NCBI RefSeq assembly: GCF_023074075.1
Contig: NZ_JADPKT010000063.1
Span: forward strand, 124,001 to 188,000
From: Bradyrhizobium sp. 138
GTDB lineage: Bacteria > Pseudomonadota > Alphaproteobacteria > Rhizobiales > Xanthobacteraceae
DNA length: 64,000 bases
Direction: 5' to 3'
Part shown: in pieces, positions 18,999 through 27,997 of the stretch
Numbering within the stretch: position 1 is the first letter of the stretch
How the letters are laid out: each line of letters starts with the position of its first letter
Program-made: the position numbers and the translations under genes
Notes under the pieces: generated by a model
Told to the model about the DNA's origin: nothing
Seen by the model: the letters and a program-made list of their open reading frames with translations, nothing else
Databases searched by the model: none

Positions 18999-19666
18999 CT
19001 GACGCTCAACTCTTGACTTGCATCTCGGGTGGCGCGCGCGGCGCGGATGAAGGCCTCGATCATCTCAGGGTCCTTGACGCCGGGAGCGCTCTCGACACCG
19101 GAGGACACGTCGACGCCGCCGGCGCGGGTGACACGAAGCGCCTCGGCGAGGTTGTCGGCATGAAGTCCGCCCGAGACCATGTAGGGCAGCTTCAGATCGA
19201 GGTTTTCGAGCAGGTGCCAGTCGAAGGGCTCCCCGAGGCCGCCGGGCCGCGTCGCATCCTTCGGCGCGCGCGCATCGAACAGGATGCGATCGGCGACCGC
19301 GGCATAGCCAGGCAGCACGGCGAGATCGGCAGACGTTGCGACCGGGACCGCCTTCATCACCGGGCGGCCAAACCGCTGCTTGATATCGCGCAGCCGCGCA
19401 ACGCTTTCCTTGCCATGGAGCTGGAAAATGTCCGGCGACAGCGCAGCCATGATGTTGTCGAGCGTCGCATCGTCGGCATCGACGGTGAGCGCGACCTTGA
19501 GCGCGCGCCCCTTCACCTGGCGGCCGAGGTCACGGCCGAGTTCCAGGGACAGGTGCCGCGGCGACGGCGGAAAGAACACGAACCCCACCATGTCAGCGCC
19601 GGCGTCGAGCGCGATTTCAAGCGTCTCGCGCGTGGACAGGCCGCAGATCTTGACGAGCAGGGACAT
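18995..19666 (-). CDS. trpF: Phosphoribosylanthranilate isomerase
   Basis: 223-residue TIM barrel catalysing the Amadori rearrangement of phosphoribosylanthranilate to CdRP in tryptophan synthesis. The N-terminal catalytic Cys is in VKICGLS (residues 6-12) and the acid region FQLHGKES follows. C-terminal phosphate-binding loops appear as SGGLHADN and DVSSGVES. It is separated by 65 bp from the upstream LapA-like gene and overlaps trpB by 4 bp. Confidence 0.96.
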
Positions 19667-19731
19667 GGTCTCAAAGCAAATGGAGGCCGCGAGGCGCGGC
19701 CGGAAAACGGGGCTTTCGGTTGCGGCCGCTT

Positions 19732-20124
19732 CTACAACGTCGCGCGCTGCTTGTCTCGCCCGACGGGCCCGTAAAGGCCGACCCCCGAGGGGACCGGGAG
19801 GCGCTGGGACTCGGGCCTTGCCGCGGCCATCTGGACCCGCAGGTCGGCCAATTCACCCCTGGCCGCCCGTGCCTCCGCCTCATGCCGGCGCGCCGCGCGC
19901 CGCCAGCGCCGCTGGTCGAGCCAGACGGCAGAGCCGCCCGCGAAGACCCCGAGGGCGGCGACCAGGATCAGAAGCAGGAACAGCGGCATCGTGACCGACA
20001 ATGACGGGTCGTTCGCAATGAAGGGATCGAACGAGACCGTGATGAGGTGCCGGTTGGCGACCGCGAACGCCACCAGGATCACGCCCAGCGGAATCACGAT
20101 CAGCGCGGTCAGGAACTTTCGCAT
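19732..20124 (-). CDS. LapA-domain inner-membrane protein
   Basis: 130-residue protein with two hydrophobic segments (about residues 4-22 and 44-64) and a basic, Ala/Arg-rich cytoplasmic coiled-coil-like tail. The layout matches lipopolysaccharide-assembly protein A domain (LapA/DUF1049) proteins, which in E. coli help control LpxC levels. I take ATG 20124 (MRKFLTALIVIPLG), where the first membrane helix begins, rather than the open extension to 20148. It lies between ihfB and trpF, a common place for it in this order. Confidence 0.75.
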   Translation of the reverse strand: MRKFLTALIVIPLGVILVAFAVANRHLITVSFDPFIANDPSLSVTMPLFLLLILVAALGVFAGGSAVWLDQRRWRRAARRHEAEARAARGELADLRVQMAAARPESQRLPVPSGVGLYGPVGRDKQRATL

Positions 20125-20195
20125 CTCGCTTCGCTCGCCTTGAATCAAGCTTGCGGCCGCATCTTGCGCGACCGCTGGAAATCCTGACCTCGGCC

Positions 20196-20501
20196 TCAGT
20201 CTGGCGCGCCGGGATCCGGATGGTCGCGATTCAGCCGTTCGCGCATTTCCTTGCCGGTCTTGAAGAACGGAACGCTCTTCTGATCGACGGGCACATGGGC
20301 GCCGGTGCGTGGATTGCGCCCGGCGCGTGCAGGGCGATGCTTGACCGAGAAGGCACCGAAGCCGCGCAGCTCGACGCGATCACCGCGCGCGAGGGCCGCT
20401 ACGATCTCTTCGAGAATCGCATTCACAATGTTCTCGACATCCCGCTGGTACAGATGCGGGTTGTGCTCGGCGATACGCTGAACAAGTTCGGATTTGATCA
20501 T
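20196..20501 (-). CDS. ihfB: Integration host factor subunit beta
   Basis: 101-residue DNA-bending protein of the HU/IHF family. The dimerisation helices at the N-terminus are followed by RGFGAFSVKHRPAR and the beta-arm GRNPRTGAHVPV that inserts in the minor groove. It pairs with IHF-alpha, encoded elsewhere, to bend DNA in recombination and sigma-54 transcription. The rpoN gene is also in this window. Its own promoter probably lies in the 171-bp gap to sppA. Confidence 0.96.
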   Translation of the reverse strand: MIKSELVQRIAEHNPHLYQRDVENIVNAILEEIVAALARGDRVELRGFGAFSVKHRPARAGRNPRTGAHVPVDQKSVPFFKTGKEMRERLNRDHPDPGAPD

Positions 20502-20672
20502 CGAGAGATAGGACCCGGGAGCGTGCGGACAACCATTTCCGTGAAAATACCTTGATCTGTCAAGACGCTAAATCAAGGTTGAGCGTCGTGAAAATGCGTG
20601 ACAAATGCCGAAAAAGCGGGCTGGCCCGATGCCCGTCAGACGGGAAAACCCTCCGGCGCTCGCCCAGTTCCC

Positions 20673-21653
20673 TCAGTTTGAGGCGGCTGGCTGCCACAGG
20701 GCCAGCATTCCATCCATTCCGAACCGATCGACGGCCTGCGCAACCCCGGTTTGCCCGATTTGATGCGCAATCGAGCCCAAACCGAGCGCTTCCAGCGTGA
20801 TGGCGGCGGCGGTCTTGAGGAATGGCAGATCGCCAAAGCGCGGCTCGAGCTTGTAATCGCGCACGGAGAGCCCCTTCTTGACGCCCTTCTGCTCGACCAG
20901 CCAGGTCACCGCGGTCTTCTCGTCGCCGATCTGATCGATCAGCTTGAGATCGATCGCCTGGCGCCCGGTGAAGACGCGGCCGTCGGCCACTTTCTCGATC
21001 TGCGTGTCATCCATGCCACGCCGATCCTTCACCAGCCCCCTGAACCAGGCGTAGGAATCCTTCACCAGCGCATCGAGGGCGGCTCGTGCTTCGGGACTGG
21101 TCGGCTCGAATCCGTTGGGCGCGGCCTTCAGCGGCGACGACTTCACCTCCTCGACCTTGACGCCGATGGTCTTCAGGAGCTCCGAGACGTTGGGATATTG
21201 GAACAGCACACCGATCGACCCGACCAGCGAACTCTGCTGGGCGACGATGTGGTCGCTTGCAATCGCCGTGATGTAACCGCCGGAGGCAGCCAGGCCCTCG
21301 ACCACCACGACGAGCGGCTTCTTCGCCTTCAGCCGGACCAGCGAATCGTAGAGCTGCTCCGAGCCGGCTGTGGTGCCGCCCGGCGAGTTGATGTGAACGA
21401 TGACGGCGGCGGCCTGCGAATTCTCGAGCCGCTCCAGCGCCTGCGTGCGATCGGAATCGCTGCGGATCAACCCATCGATGTGGACCCGCGCGATCGAGCC
21501 GGCGGATGCAAAGGTGCCGCGCGCGCCGGGTGTTGCAACCAGCGCAAAGCTTGCGATCGCCGCGATCGCGATCAGTGCGGCCATGACGCGCCAGAACGTC
21601 AGCTTGCGACGGATCCGGCGGCGATCGACGATGATGTCCGAATCGAGCGACAT
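20673..21653 (-). CDS. sppA: Signal peptide peptidase SppA (S49 family)
   Basis: 326-residue membrane serine protease that degrades cleaved signal peptides. A cytoplasmic basic N-terminus is followed by one membrane helix (about 22-41). The catalytic Ser124 (AASGGY) and Lys176 (KSSPLKAAPN) form the Ser/Lys dyad, at the same spacing as in the short B. subtilis-type enzyme. Length matches the short form. The family HINSPGG motif lies near residue 87. It is downstream of rpsA and separated from it by the rpsA terminator. Confidence 0.93.
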   Translation of the reverse strand: MSLDSDIIVDRRRIRRKLTFWRVMAALIAIAAIASFALVATPGARGTFASAGSIARVHIDGLIRSDSDRTQALERLENSQAAAVIVHINSPGGTTAGSEQLYDSLVRLKAKKPLVVVVEGLAASGGYITAIASDHIVAQQSSLVGSIGVLFQYPNVSELLKTIGVKVEEVKSSPLKAAPNGFEPTSPEARAALDALVKDSYAWFRGLVKDRRGMDDTQIEKVADGRVFTGRQAIDLKLIDQIGDEKTAVTWLVEQKGVKKGLSVRDYKLEPRFGDLPFLKTAAAITLEALGLGSIAHQIGQTGVAQAVDRFGMDGMLALWQPAASN

Positions 21654-21803
21654 CGAGATATCTCCAAATGAAAGGCCGGGCGCGTTGTGCCGTCACGGCG
21701 TGACCAACGGCTTATCTGGATACATCAATTGCGGCGCAATTTGAAGAAAACAAGGCTTGTGCGCGCGTGAGAGCCGGGACGACAGCGGTTCGTGAAGAAG
21801 CAA

Positions 21804-21833
21804 CAAAAAGGCCCCGGCTCGCGCCGGGGCCTT
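21804..21833 (-). terminator. Intrinsic terminator of rpsA
   Basis: On the minus strand, a perfect 11-bp stem (AAGGCCCCGGC with its complement, 21808-21818 / 21823-21833) with a 4-nt loop is followed by five Ts, about 25 nt past the rpsA stop. A textbook rho-independent terminator. Confidence 0.92.
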
Positions 21834-21858
21834 GATGTCAGCGAAACGTACGTTTCGC

Positions 21859-23565
21859 TTACTTGCTGTCGCGGTTCTTGAGCGCGGTGCCCAGGATGTC
21901 GCCGAGCGTCGCACCCGAATCGGAGGAGCCGTACTGCGCGATGGCTTCCTTCTCCTCGGCGACTTCGAGCGCCTTGATCGACACCTGGACCTTGCGGGCC
22001 TTCTTGTCGAACTGGATCACGCGGGCATCGACCTTCTCGCCGACGGCAAAGCGTTCGGCGCGCTGGTCGTTGCGGTCACGGGCGAGCTCGGAGCGCTTGA
22101 TGAAGGTCGAGAAGTCGGTACCGGTGATCTTCACCTCGATACCGCTCTCCTTCACTTCGAGCACTTCGCAGGTCACGACCGCGCCCTTCTTGACATCGCC
22201 CGGCTCGGCGAAGGGGTCGCCTTCGAGCTGCTTGATGCCGAGCGAGATACGCTCCTTCTCGACGTCCACATCGAGCACCACGGCCTTCACCATGTCGCCC
22301 TTCTTGTAGTTGTCGATCACCTGCTCGCCCGGAAGCTTCCAGTCGAGGTCGGAGAGGTGGACCATGCCGTCGACGTCGCCCTCGAGGCCCAGGAACAGGC
22401 CGAACTCGGTCTTGTTCTTGACCTCGCCCTCGACCACCGAACCAGTCGGGTGACCTTCGACGAAGACCTCCCAGGGATTGCGCATGGTCTGCTTGAGGCC
22501 GAGCGAGATGCGGCGCTTGACGGAATCGACTTCCAGCACCTGCACGTCGACTTCCTGCGAGGTCGAGACGATCTTGCCGGGGTGCATGTTCTTCTTGGTC
22601 CACGACATCTCGGAGACGTGGATCAGGCCTTCGATGCCCGGCTCGAGCTCGACGAACGCACCGTAGTCGGTGATGTTGGTGACGCGGCCGGTGAAGCGGG
22701 CACCCAGCGGGTACTTGGCTTCGATGCCCTGCCACGGATCGTCCAGCAGCTGCTTCATGCCCAGCGAGATGCGGTGCGTCTCGTGGTTGATCTTGATGAT
22801 CTTGACCTTCACGGTCTGGCCGATCGAGAGCACCTCGGTCGGATGGTTGACGCGGCGCCACGCGATATCGGTGACGTGGAGCAGACCGTCGATGCCGCCG
22901 AGATCAACGAACGCACCGTAATCGGTGATGTTCTTGACCACGCCGTCGATGACCTGACCCTCTTCGAGGTTCTGCACCAGCTCCTGACGCTGCTCGGCGC
23001 GGGTCTCTTCCAGCACGGTGCGGCGCGACACCACGATGTTGCCGCGGCGGCGGTCCATCTTGAGGATCTGGAACGGCTGCGAGTTGTTCATCAGCGGCGC
23101 AACGTCGCGGATCGGACGGATGTCGACCTGCGAGCGCGGCAGGAAGGCCACGGCACCGTCGAGATCGACAGTGAAGCCGCCCTTGACCTGGTTGAAGATG
23201 ACGCCGTTGACCTTCTCGTTGTTCTGGAACGCCTTCTCGAGCTTGCCCCAGCTCTCTTCGCGGCGCGCCTTGTCGCGCGACAGCACGGCTTCGCCGAGCG
23301 CGTTCTCGATGCGATCGAGGAACACTTCAACCTCGTCGCCGACCTTCAGTTCACTGTCACGGCCGGGGCCGGAAAATTCGCGCAGGGCGACGCGGCCCTC
23401 GGTCTTCAGGCCGACGTCGATGACGGCCATGTCCTTTTCAATTGCAACCACCTTGCCCTTGACGACGGAGCTTTCCTGCAGGTTGCCGCCTGCGAAGGAC
23501 TCGTCGAGCATCGCGGCGAAATCGTCGCGCGACGGGCTGTAGGTATCAGCAGAAGTCGAAGCCAT
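21859..23565 (-). CDS. rpsA: 30S ribosomal protein S1
   Basis: 568-residue S1 with six OB-fold S1 repeats; repeated segments such as NITDYGAFVDLGGIDGLLHVTD and NITDYGAFVELEPGIEGLIHVSE are obvious. It binds mRNA leaders and aids initiation on weak Shine-Dalgarno sites. ATG 23565 (MASTSADTYSPSRDDF) is preceded by GGAG at the right distance, so the upstream extension to 23643 is not coding. A 265-bp gap to cmk probably holds its promoter and has only a weak hairpin (23693-23712). Confidence 0.97.
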   Translation of the reverse strand: MASTSADTYSPSRDDFAAMLDESFAGGNLQESSVVKGKVVAIEKDMAVIDVGLKTEGRVALREFSGPGRDSELKVGDEVEVFLDRIENALGEAVLSRDKARREESWGKLEKAFQNNEKVNGVIFNQVKGGFTVDLDGAVAFLPRSQVDIRPIRDVAPLMNNSQPFQILKMDRRRGNIVVSRRTVLEETRAEQRQELVQNLEEGQVIDGVVKNITDYGAFVDLGGIDGLLHVTDIAWRRVNHPTEVLSIGQTVKVKIIKINHETHRISLGMKQLLDDPWQGIEAKYPLGARFTGRVTNITDYGAFVELEPGIEGLIHVSEMSWTKKNMHPGKIVSTSQEVDVQVLEVDSVKRRISLGLKQTMRNPWEVFVEGHPTGSVVEGEVKNKTEFGLFLGLEGDVDGMVHLSDLDWKLPGEQVIDNYKKGDMVKAVVLDVDVEKERISLGIKQLEGDPFAEPGDVKKGAVVTCEVLEVKESGIEVKITGTDFSTFIKRSELARDRNDQRAERFAVGEKVDARVIQFDKKARKVQVSIKALEVAEEKEAIAQYGSSDSGATLGDILGTALKNRDSK

Positions 23566-23830
23566 TTGTTCTCCAGTTGCGGATGTCGTGCCGGCCGTTG
23601 GGTTCATGGGCGCATCGCACACGCAGTGTCGGAAGGTCCGCAAAACCTTCGAGCGACCGCTCGCTGCTCCGGCTGGCGCCGAAATAGCGGAAGCGGGCCG
23701 GCTGAGGCCCGCGCATTCGATACGTGGAAATCTAATGTCCGGAGCCTGGATCGCGCCGACCCCAAACAGGGACCTGACGTATCGACCTCAAAGAGCGGGA
23801 GCGGGCGCTTCCTCCAATGACGGCTGCGGC

Positions 23831-24469
23831 TTAACCCCGCGACCGGCCCGCTCGGACGGCCTCGATAATGTCGATGGCGGCCCGGACGCCGCCTTCTATA
23901 TCCAGTTGGGAGTTATCTAGCAAGTAAGCATCCGGGGCCGGTTTCAAGGGCGCAATCGGGCGGTTCTTGTCGCGCTCGTCGCGCTGGATGATGTCGGCGA
24001 GCACGGCGGCCTCGTCCGCCTCTTCCCCCCTTGCCCTGGCCTCCATGGTCCGGCGGCGGGCACGGACCTTGGGGTCGGCGACGACGAAGATCTTCACGTC
24101 GGCGTCCGGGCAGATCACGGTTCCAATATCCCGGCCATCCAGCACGGCGCCGGGTGGATCGGCGGCGAATTGCCGCTGGAAATTGACCAGGACCTCGCGA
24201 ACCCGGGGGATCGCCGAGACGATCGAGGCCCCCTCACCGGCCTTCTGGGTCTTCAGGGCGGGATTGCCGAATTTTTCGGGATCGAGCTCCAGCGCGGCCT
24301 GCACCGCGGCCGCCTCGTCCCGGAGATCATGGCCCGACTGCATCAGGGCGTAGGCCACCGCCCGATAGATCACGCCGGTATCGAGGTGACGATAGCCGTA
24401 ATGGTGCGCAAGACGCTTGCCGAGCGTCCCCTTGCCCGAGGCCGCGGGCCCGTCGATGGCGATGATCAT
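23831..24469 (-). CDS. cmk: Cytidylate kinase
   Basis: 212-residue P-loop kinase that phosphorylates (d)CMP with ATP. GPAASGKG forms the P-loop at residues 7-14. CMP-binding segments are HLDTGVIYRAVAY and DGRDIGTVICPDADVK. I choose ATG 24469; a TTG at 24478 just upstream overlaps the stop of the inserted small gene (TTGA) but leaves poor ribosome-binding-site spacing. In related genomes cmk normally follows aroA directly; here two extra genes intervene. Confidence 0.94.
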   Translation of the reverse strand: MIIAIDGPAASGKGTLGKRLAHHYGYRHLDTGVIYRAVAYALMQSGHDLRDEAAAVQAALELDPEKFGNPALKTQKAGEGASIVSAIPRVREVLVNFQRQFAADPPGAVLDGRDIGTVICPDADVKIFVVADPKVRARRRTMEARARGEEADEAAVLADIIQRDERDKNRPIAPLKPAPDAYLLDNSQLDIEGGVRAAIDIIEAVRAGRSRG

Positions 24470-24474
24470 GTCAC

Positions 24475-24882
24475 TCAAACCTTGACTGTCTGCGGCCCGC
24501 GGGCGCGTCGCAATGGCCGCTCTTCGGTAAAAATATTGCGAGACGCGAATTCAGCGGGACTCGCAAAGGTGAGATATTCACGCATCGCGTCGGATGGCGA
24601 GGACGTGGTGAACCATGGCTCGGCAAGTCGCCGCGCCGGGTCGCAAACCCACGCAGGTACGCGGCCAAGACGACGTTGCTTTGCCAGATATTCGGCGATC
24701 GCACCGACCAAGGCATCGAGCCGGTCGTTTCGCGTCAAGGCGGGCTCGTCCTCGATCGTCTCGTACTGGGCCCGGCTCGTCTCGGCCAAATCGAACGTGT
24801 CGAGGAATTCGGCGAGCGTAGCGTCCTGAGGCGCGCCGTTGCGGATGCGCTCGACGGCTTCAGCGAGGGTATTTGGGCGCAT
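24475..24882 (-). CDS. Small conserved partner of the adjacent nucleotidyltransferase (putative toxin-antitoxin-like module)
   Basis: 135-residue soluble protein with no membrane segment. An N-terminal segment with EFLDTF near residue 25 is followed by EDEPALTRNDRLDALVGAIAEYLAKQ, then PAWVCDPARRLAEPWF and a C-terminal SPAEFASRNIFTEERPL. I recall similar small proteins next to DUF6036-type nucleotidyltransferases in several phyla but cannot name the family. It has a very strong ribosome-binding site (GGGGAGGAG 4 nt before ATG). It overlaps the end of the nucleotidyltransferase gene by 23 bp, and its own stop touches the cmk start region. Function unknown; a regulator or neutralising partner is an inference. 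Confidence 0.65.
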   Translation of the reverse strand: MRPNTLAEAVERIRNGAPQDATLAEFLDTFDLAETSRAQYETIEDEPALTRNDRLDALVGAIAEYLAKQRRLGRVPAWVCDPARRLAEPWFTTSSPSDAMREYLTFASPAEFASRNIFTEERPLRRARGPQTVKV

Positions 24883-25465
24883 CCGCTCCTCCCCCGAGGT
24901 CCATATGCTTCAGCAGGAAACGCTGCTTCTCCGAGGATGCCGCGCTCACCGGAAAGTACCGGCCAAGCAGCGCCATAGCCTCCTCCGCGGTCGAGATTCC
25001 AACCACTTTCATCAAATTCAAGATGTCCAGCCGCTCGGTCTCTCCACGAACGGGATCCGTGACCCGGAACGCCTTCAATTTCAGCGCCAGAAGATATGCC
25101 GCGGAGGGCACCGAGACCTCAAGCCCGGGCGGTGAGCCATCGCGCGGAAAAGTACCAAATTCGAGATGATCAGCGGCGAGATCCGCCAGCGGGCTGAGAT
25201 GGAATGCGACCTGGTCATTGAACCAGTCAGCGTCCCATCCATTCTTAGCGGCGATTTCGGCCGTCACTCTTTCCAGCCAGCCTGGCAGTGGATGCTCAAG
25301 CTTCGACACGTCGACATCTTCCGTTGCAAAGCGGAAGTTGCTGGCGAGCATGAGCGCTGAGCCGCCATAGACCGCGATCTGAAGCTTGGTTCCAGCATCG
25401 GCCGCGGCACGGCCGATCGAATCGAAAGCATCCAGCAAGGCATCGCGGTCGAAGGCTGCACTCAT
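24860..25465 (-). CDS. DUF6036-like nucleotidyltransferase (AbiEii-type fold), putative toxin
   Basis: 201-residue protein with the minimal nucleotidyltransferase signature: VYGGSALML (Gly-Gly-Ser at 34-36) followed by acidic pair TEDVDV (Asp50, Asp52). The spacing matches Pol-beta-type transferases such as AbiEii/MenT and DUF6036 proteins. A later AYLLALKLKAFR helix is also typical of that group. It may transfer a nucleotide to tRNA or protein; the target is unknown. It starts 10 bp after the aroA stop and overlaps the next small gene, forming a two-gene cassette between aroA and cmk. The basis for calling it toxin-like is fold resemblance and paired layout only. Confidence 0.68.
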   Translation of the reverse strand: MSAAFDRDALLDAFDSIGRAAADAGTKLQIAVYGGSALMLASNFRFATEDVDVSKLEHPLPGWLERVTAEIAAKNGWDADWFNDQVAFHLSPLADLAADHLEFGTFPRDGSPPGLEVSVPSAAYLLALKLKAFRVTDPVRGETERLDILNLMKVVGISTAEEAMALLGRYFPVSAASSEKQRFLLKHMDLGGGADAPKYPR

Positions 25466-25475
25466 GGCCGCGGCC

Positions 25476-26813
25476 TCATGAAAACTCGGCCCCTAGCGAA
25501 CGCATCATCGGAATGAAGTCCGGAAAGCTGGTGGCGATGAAGGCGGTGTCGTCGACGCTCACGGGCTGGTCGGACGCGCATCCCATCACCAGCGCGGACA
25601 TCGCGATGCGATGGTCCATGTGGGTGGCGACGAGGCCGCCGCCGGGAACATGACCCCGGCCTTCGACGATCAGATCGTCGCCGGAGACCTCGACCTTGAC
25701 ACCGTTGACGCGCAGCATGTCGGCTGTGGCTTCGAGCCGGTCGGATTCCTTGACGCGCAGCTCGTGCAGGCCGCGCATGATCGTCGTGCCCTCGGCGAAG
25801 GCGGCGGCCACCGCCAGCACCAGATATTCGTCGATCATCGAGGGCGCGCGCTCCACCGGCACCTCGACCCCGCGCAGTTTCGACGCGCGCACGCGCAATT
25901 GCGCCATCGGCTCGCCGGCGTCGCCGCGGACCTCGCTTTCCTCGATCGAGGCGCCCATTTCGCGCAGCGTGCTGAACAGGCCGGTGCGCAGCGGATTGGT
26001 CATGACGTCGGACAGGACGACATCGGAGCCCTCGACGATCAGCGCTGCGACCACTGGGAACGCGGCCGAGGAAGGATCGGCAGGCACCACCACGGTGGCG
26101 CCGTGCAGCTCGGGCTGGCCCTTGAGCGTGATGCGGCGGCCATGCGCGCCCTCTCGCGCCGAGGAAATGTCGGCCCCAAAATGCTTCAGCATCAGTTCGG
26201 TGTGGTCGCGGCTGGCTTCGGTCTCGATGACGGTCGTGGTGCCGGGTGCGGCGAGGCCCGCCAGCAGCACCGCCGACTTGATCTGGGCCGAGGCGACCGG
26301 GGTCGTGTAGGTGATCGGCAACGGATCGCGCGCGCCCTGAAGGGTCAGCGGCAGACGACCGCCCTCACCACCAGAAACGACCTTCGCGCCCATCCTTTCC
26401 AAGGGATCGAGGATCCGGCGCATCGGGCGGCTGCGCAGCGAGGCGTCGCCGTCGAACACCGCCGAGATCGGGCAGCCCGCGACGGCACCCATGACCAGCC
26501 GGCAGCCGGTGCCGGAGTTACCGAAATCCAACGCGGCCTTGGGCTGGGCGAATCCGGCGACGCCGACGCCGTTGACCTTCCAGGCGAAATCACCGGTGCG
26601 CTCGACCCTGGCACCCAGCGCCTGCATGGATTTGGCGGTGTTGAGGACGTCCTCGCCCTCCAGCAGGCCCGAAATCCTGGTCTCGCCGACCGCGAGCGCA
26701 CCCAGAATGAGGGCCCGGTGGGAGATCGACTTGTCCCCGGGCACCCGTACTTTCCCGGTCAGGGGACCGCTGGCGCGAGACTGAAGCGGCCTCGGTTGGT
26801 CGGAATGGGTCAA
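25476..26813 (-). CDS. aroA: 3-phosphoshikimate 1-carboxyvinyltransferase (EPSP synthase)
   Basis: 445-residue enzyme joining phosphoenolpyruvate to shikimate-3-phosphate in aromatic amino-acid synthesis, the glyphosate target. The shikimate-binding PGDKSISHRA near residue 23, SGTGCRL and the LRVKESDR motif are clear. Residue 100 region reads DFGNSGTG, so class must be judged by alignment. The likely start is TTG 26813, which has AAGGA 7 nt upstream and begins the conserved LTHSDQPRPLQS. The open frame reaches GTG 26861. It is divergent from the TIGR02300 gene. Confidence 0.95.
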   Translation of the reverse strand: MTHSDQPRPLQSRASGPLTGKVRVPGDKSISHRALILGALAVGETRISGLLEGEDVLNTAKSMQALGARVERTGDFAWKVNGVGVAGFAQPKAALDFGNSGTGCRLVMGAVAGCPISAVFDGDASLRSRPMRRILDPLERMGAKVVSGGEGGRLPLTLQGARDPLPITYTTPVASAQIKSAVLLAGLAAPGTTTVIETEASRDHTELMLKHFGADISSAREGAHGRRITLKGQPELHGATVVVPADPSSAAFPVVAALIVEGSDVVLSDVMTNPLRTGLFSTLREMGASIEESEVRGDAGEPMAQLRVRASKLRGVEVPVERAPSMIDEYLVLAVAAAFAEGTTIMRGLHELRVKESDRLEATADMLRVNGVKVEVSGDDLIVEGRGHVPGGGLVATHMDHRIAMSALVMGCASDQPVSVDDTAFIATSFPDFIPMMRSLGAEFS

Positions 26814-26973
26814 GATTGTGTCCTTGGATGAGCCCTGAGGGGACTGCGGCGCAGGTACCACATGGTCCGCGCCCCGTCACGGGCATGTCGTTCTCTCGTA
26901 ATGCGCTATTGACAGCGGGCCGCCAACTAGCCAAGTGAAGCACCGCTTTTCAGACATTCCCAGGATTCCTGCC

Positions 26974-27381
26974 GTGGCCAAGTCCGAACTCGGAACCAAA
27001 CGTATTTGCCCGACCACGGGCAAGAAGTTCTATGACCTCAACAAGAATCCGGTGATCTCGCCCTATACCGGCGAAGTCGTGCCGATCGCCCCGGTGGCGC
27101 CCGCGCGCATGCCCCGCGGCGCCGAAGCCCGGCACGCGGCGACAGCGGATGCCACGCCCGAGCCGGCCGAGGTCGAAGAGGTCTCGCTCGAGGAGGCCGA
27201 TGCCGAGGAGAACACCGGCAAGGTCAAGGCTGTCGTGCCCGAATCGGAGGACGATATCGAGGTCGACGAGACCCTCGATGACGACGATGACGATGATTCG
27301 ACCTTCATTGCCGACGAAGAAGAGGGCGATGAGGACGTGACCGACATCATTGGTGATGTCGGAGGTGATGAAGAGACTTGA
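26974..27381 (+). CDS. TIGR02300 family protein
   Basis: 135-residue acidic protein of unknown function conserved in alphaproteobacteria. The N-terminal 40 residues (AKSELGTKRICPTTGKKFYD, then LNKNPVISPYTG) are the conserved part and look like a small metal-free or single-Cys motif. The rest is a low-complexity Glu/Asp-rich tail with runs of Asp. GTG 26974 is chosen because AGGA lies 8 nt upstream and the conserved sequence starts there; the ATG at 26935 adds unrelated residues. A tRNA-Ala gene follows. Confidence 0.85.
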   Translation: MAKSELGTKRICPTTGKKFYDLNKNPVISPYTGEVVPIAPVAPARMPRGAEARHAATADATPEPAEVEEVSLEEADAEENTGKVKAVVPESEDDIEVDETLDDDDDDDSTFIADEEEGDEDVTDIIGDVGGDEET

Positions 27382-27475
27382 GATCAGCCCTGATCTGTGA
27401 AAAAGGGTGCACCGCGCGAGTCACCAGGGCTCGCCGGTTGGGGTGATCCACGAGATTCACTCCGTCCAAGGTTAA

Positions 27476-27551
<76 letters not shown>

Positions 27552-27571
27552 GCCTTCGCTCGCTTCGCGAG

Positions 27572-27701
27572 CTTCGGCTGGGCAAGCCCTCTCGTAGCGA
27601 AGGCCGCCGCGGCGTAGCCCGCAGGGCGAAGCCGGGCTTCATCCGCAAACCTCCAGTTCGCCGCCAGTTTCGGCTCGGCAAGCCCTTCGTAGCGAAGCCG
27701 G
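27572..27701. repeat. Degenerate direct repeats downstream of tRNA-Ala
   Basis: Two related copies of about 33 bp, at 27572-27605 and 27668-27701, share CTTCGGCT(G/C)GGCAAGCCCT and CGTAGCGAAG. Between them lies a palindrome CGAAGCCGGGCTTC. Such tracts often trail tRNA genes in Bradyrhizobium. No gene is seen here. Confidence 0.6.
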
Positions 27702-27755
27702 ACTTCAGCAGACGGAAGCGGGTATAAGCTCTCCTCGACAACTGGGGAGCGTGCC

Positions 27756-27990
27756 GTGAGGTATGTCTACATTCTTGAAAGCCTCGATGCCCTCCACTTT
27801 TATGTGGGGATTACCGACGACCTGCGCGCCCGATTGGCGAAGCACAATGCCGGAGAGGTACCTCACACTTCAAAATTCGGGCCTTGGCGCCTCAAGACTT
27901 ACGTCGCGTTCAGCAATGCGAAGCAAGCGGTCGCGTTTGAGAGATACCTGAAGTCAGCGTCCGGCCGCGTTTGCCAAGAAGCGCCTCTAA
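27756..27990 (+). pseudogene. GIY-YIG endonuclease-like gene, frameshifted near its 3' end
   Basis: Small GIY-YIG protein of the YhbQ/COG2827 type: YVYILES, FYVGITDDLRARLAKHN and GPWRLKTYVAF match the family, whose usual length is 80-100 residues. After FERYLKSASGR the frame is lost. Reading from 27970 in the next frame gives FAKKRL then stop at 27988, which is the normal family ending. Two bases, most likely one GC unit in the run at 27965-27969, appear missing. The frame as it stands continues to 28166, over the opposite-strand ohrR gene. It may be a pseudogene or still make a functional domain with a foreign tail. Confidence 0.7.
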
Positions 27991-27997
27991 CCGTCCC

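Noticed and set aside
23693..23712. Hairpin GCGGGCC/GGCCCGC upstream of rpsA as a cmk terminator
   Set aside because: No T-tract on either strand and it lies far from the cmk stop; left unassigned.
21832..23820. 662-codon open frame antisense to rpsA
   Set aside because: Codon-position bias of the high-GC rpsA gene opens the opposite frame; the protein has no recognisable domain and rpsA is certain.
25611..26831. 406-codon open frame antisense to aroA
   Set aside because: Shadow of aroA; composition is that of an antisense frame.
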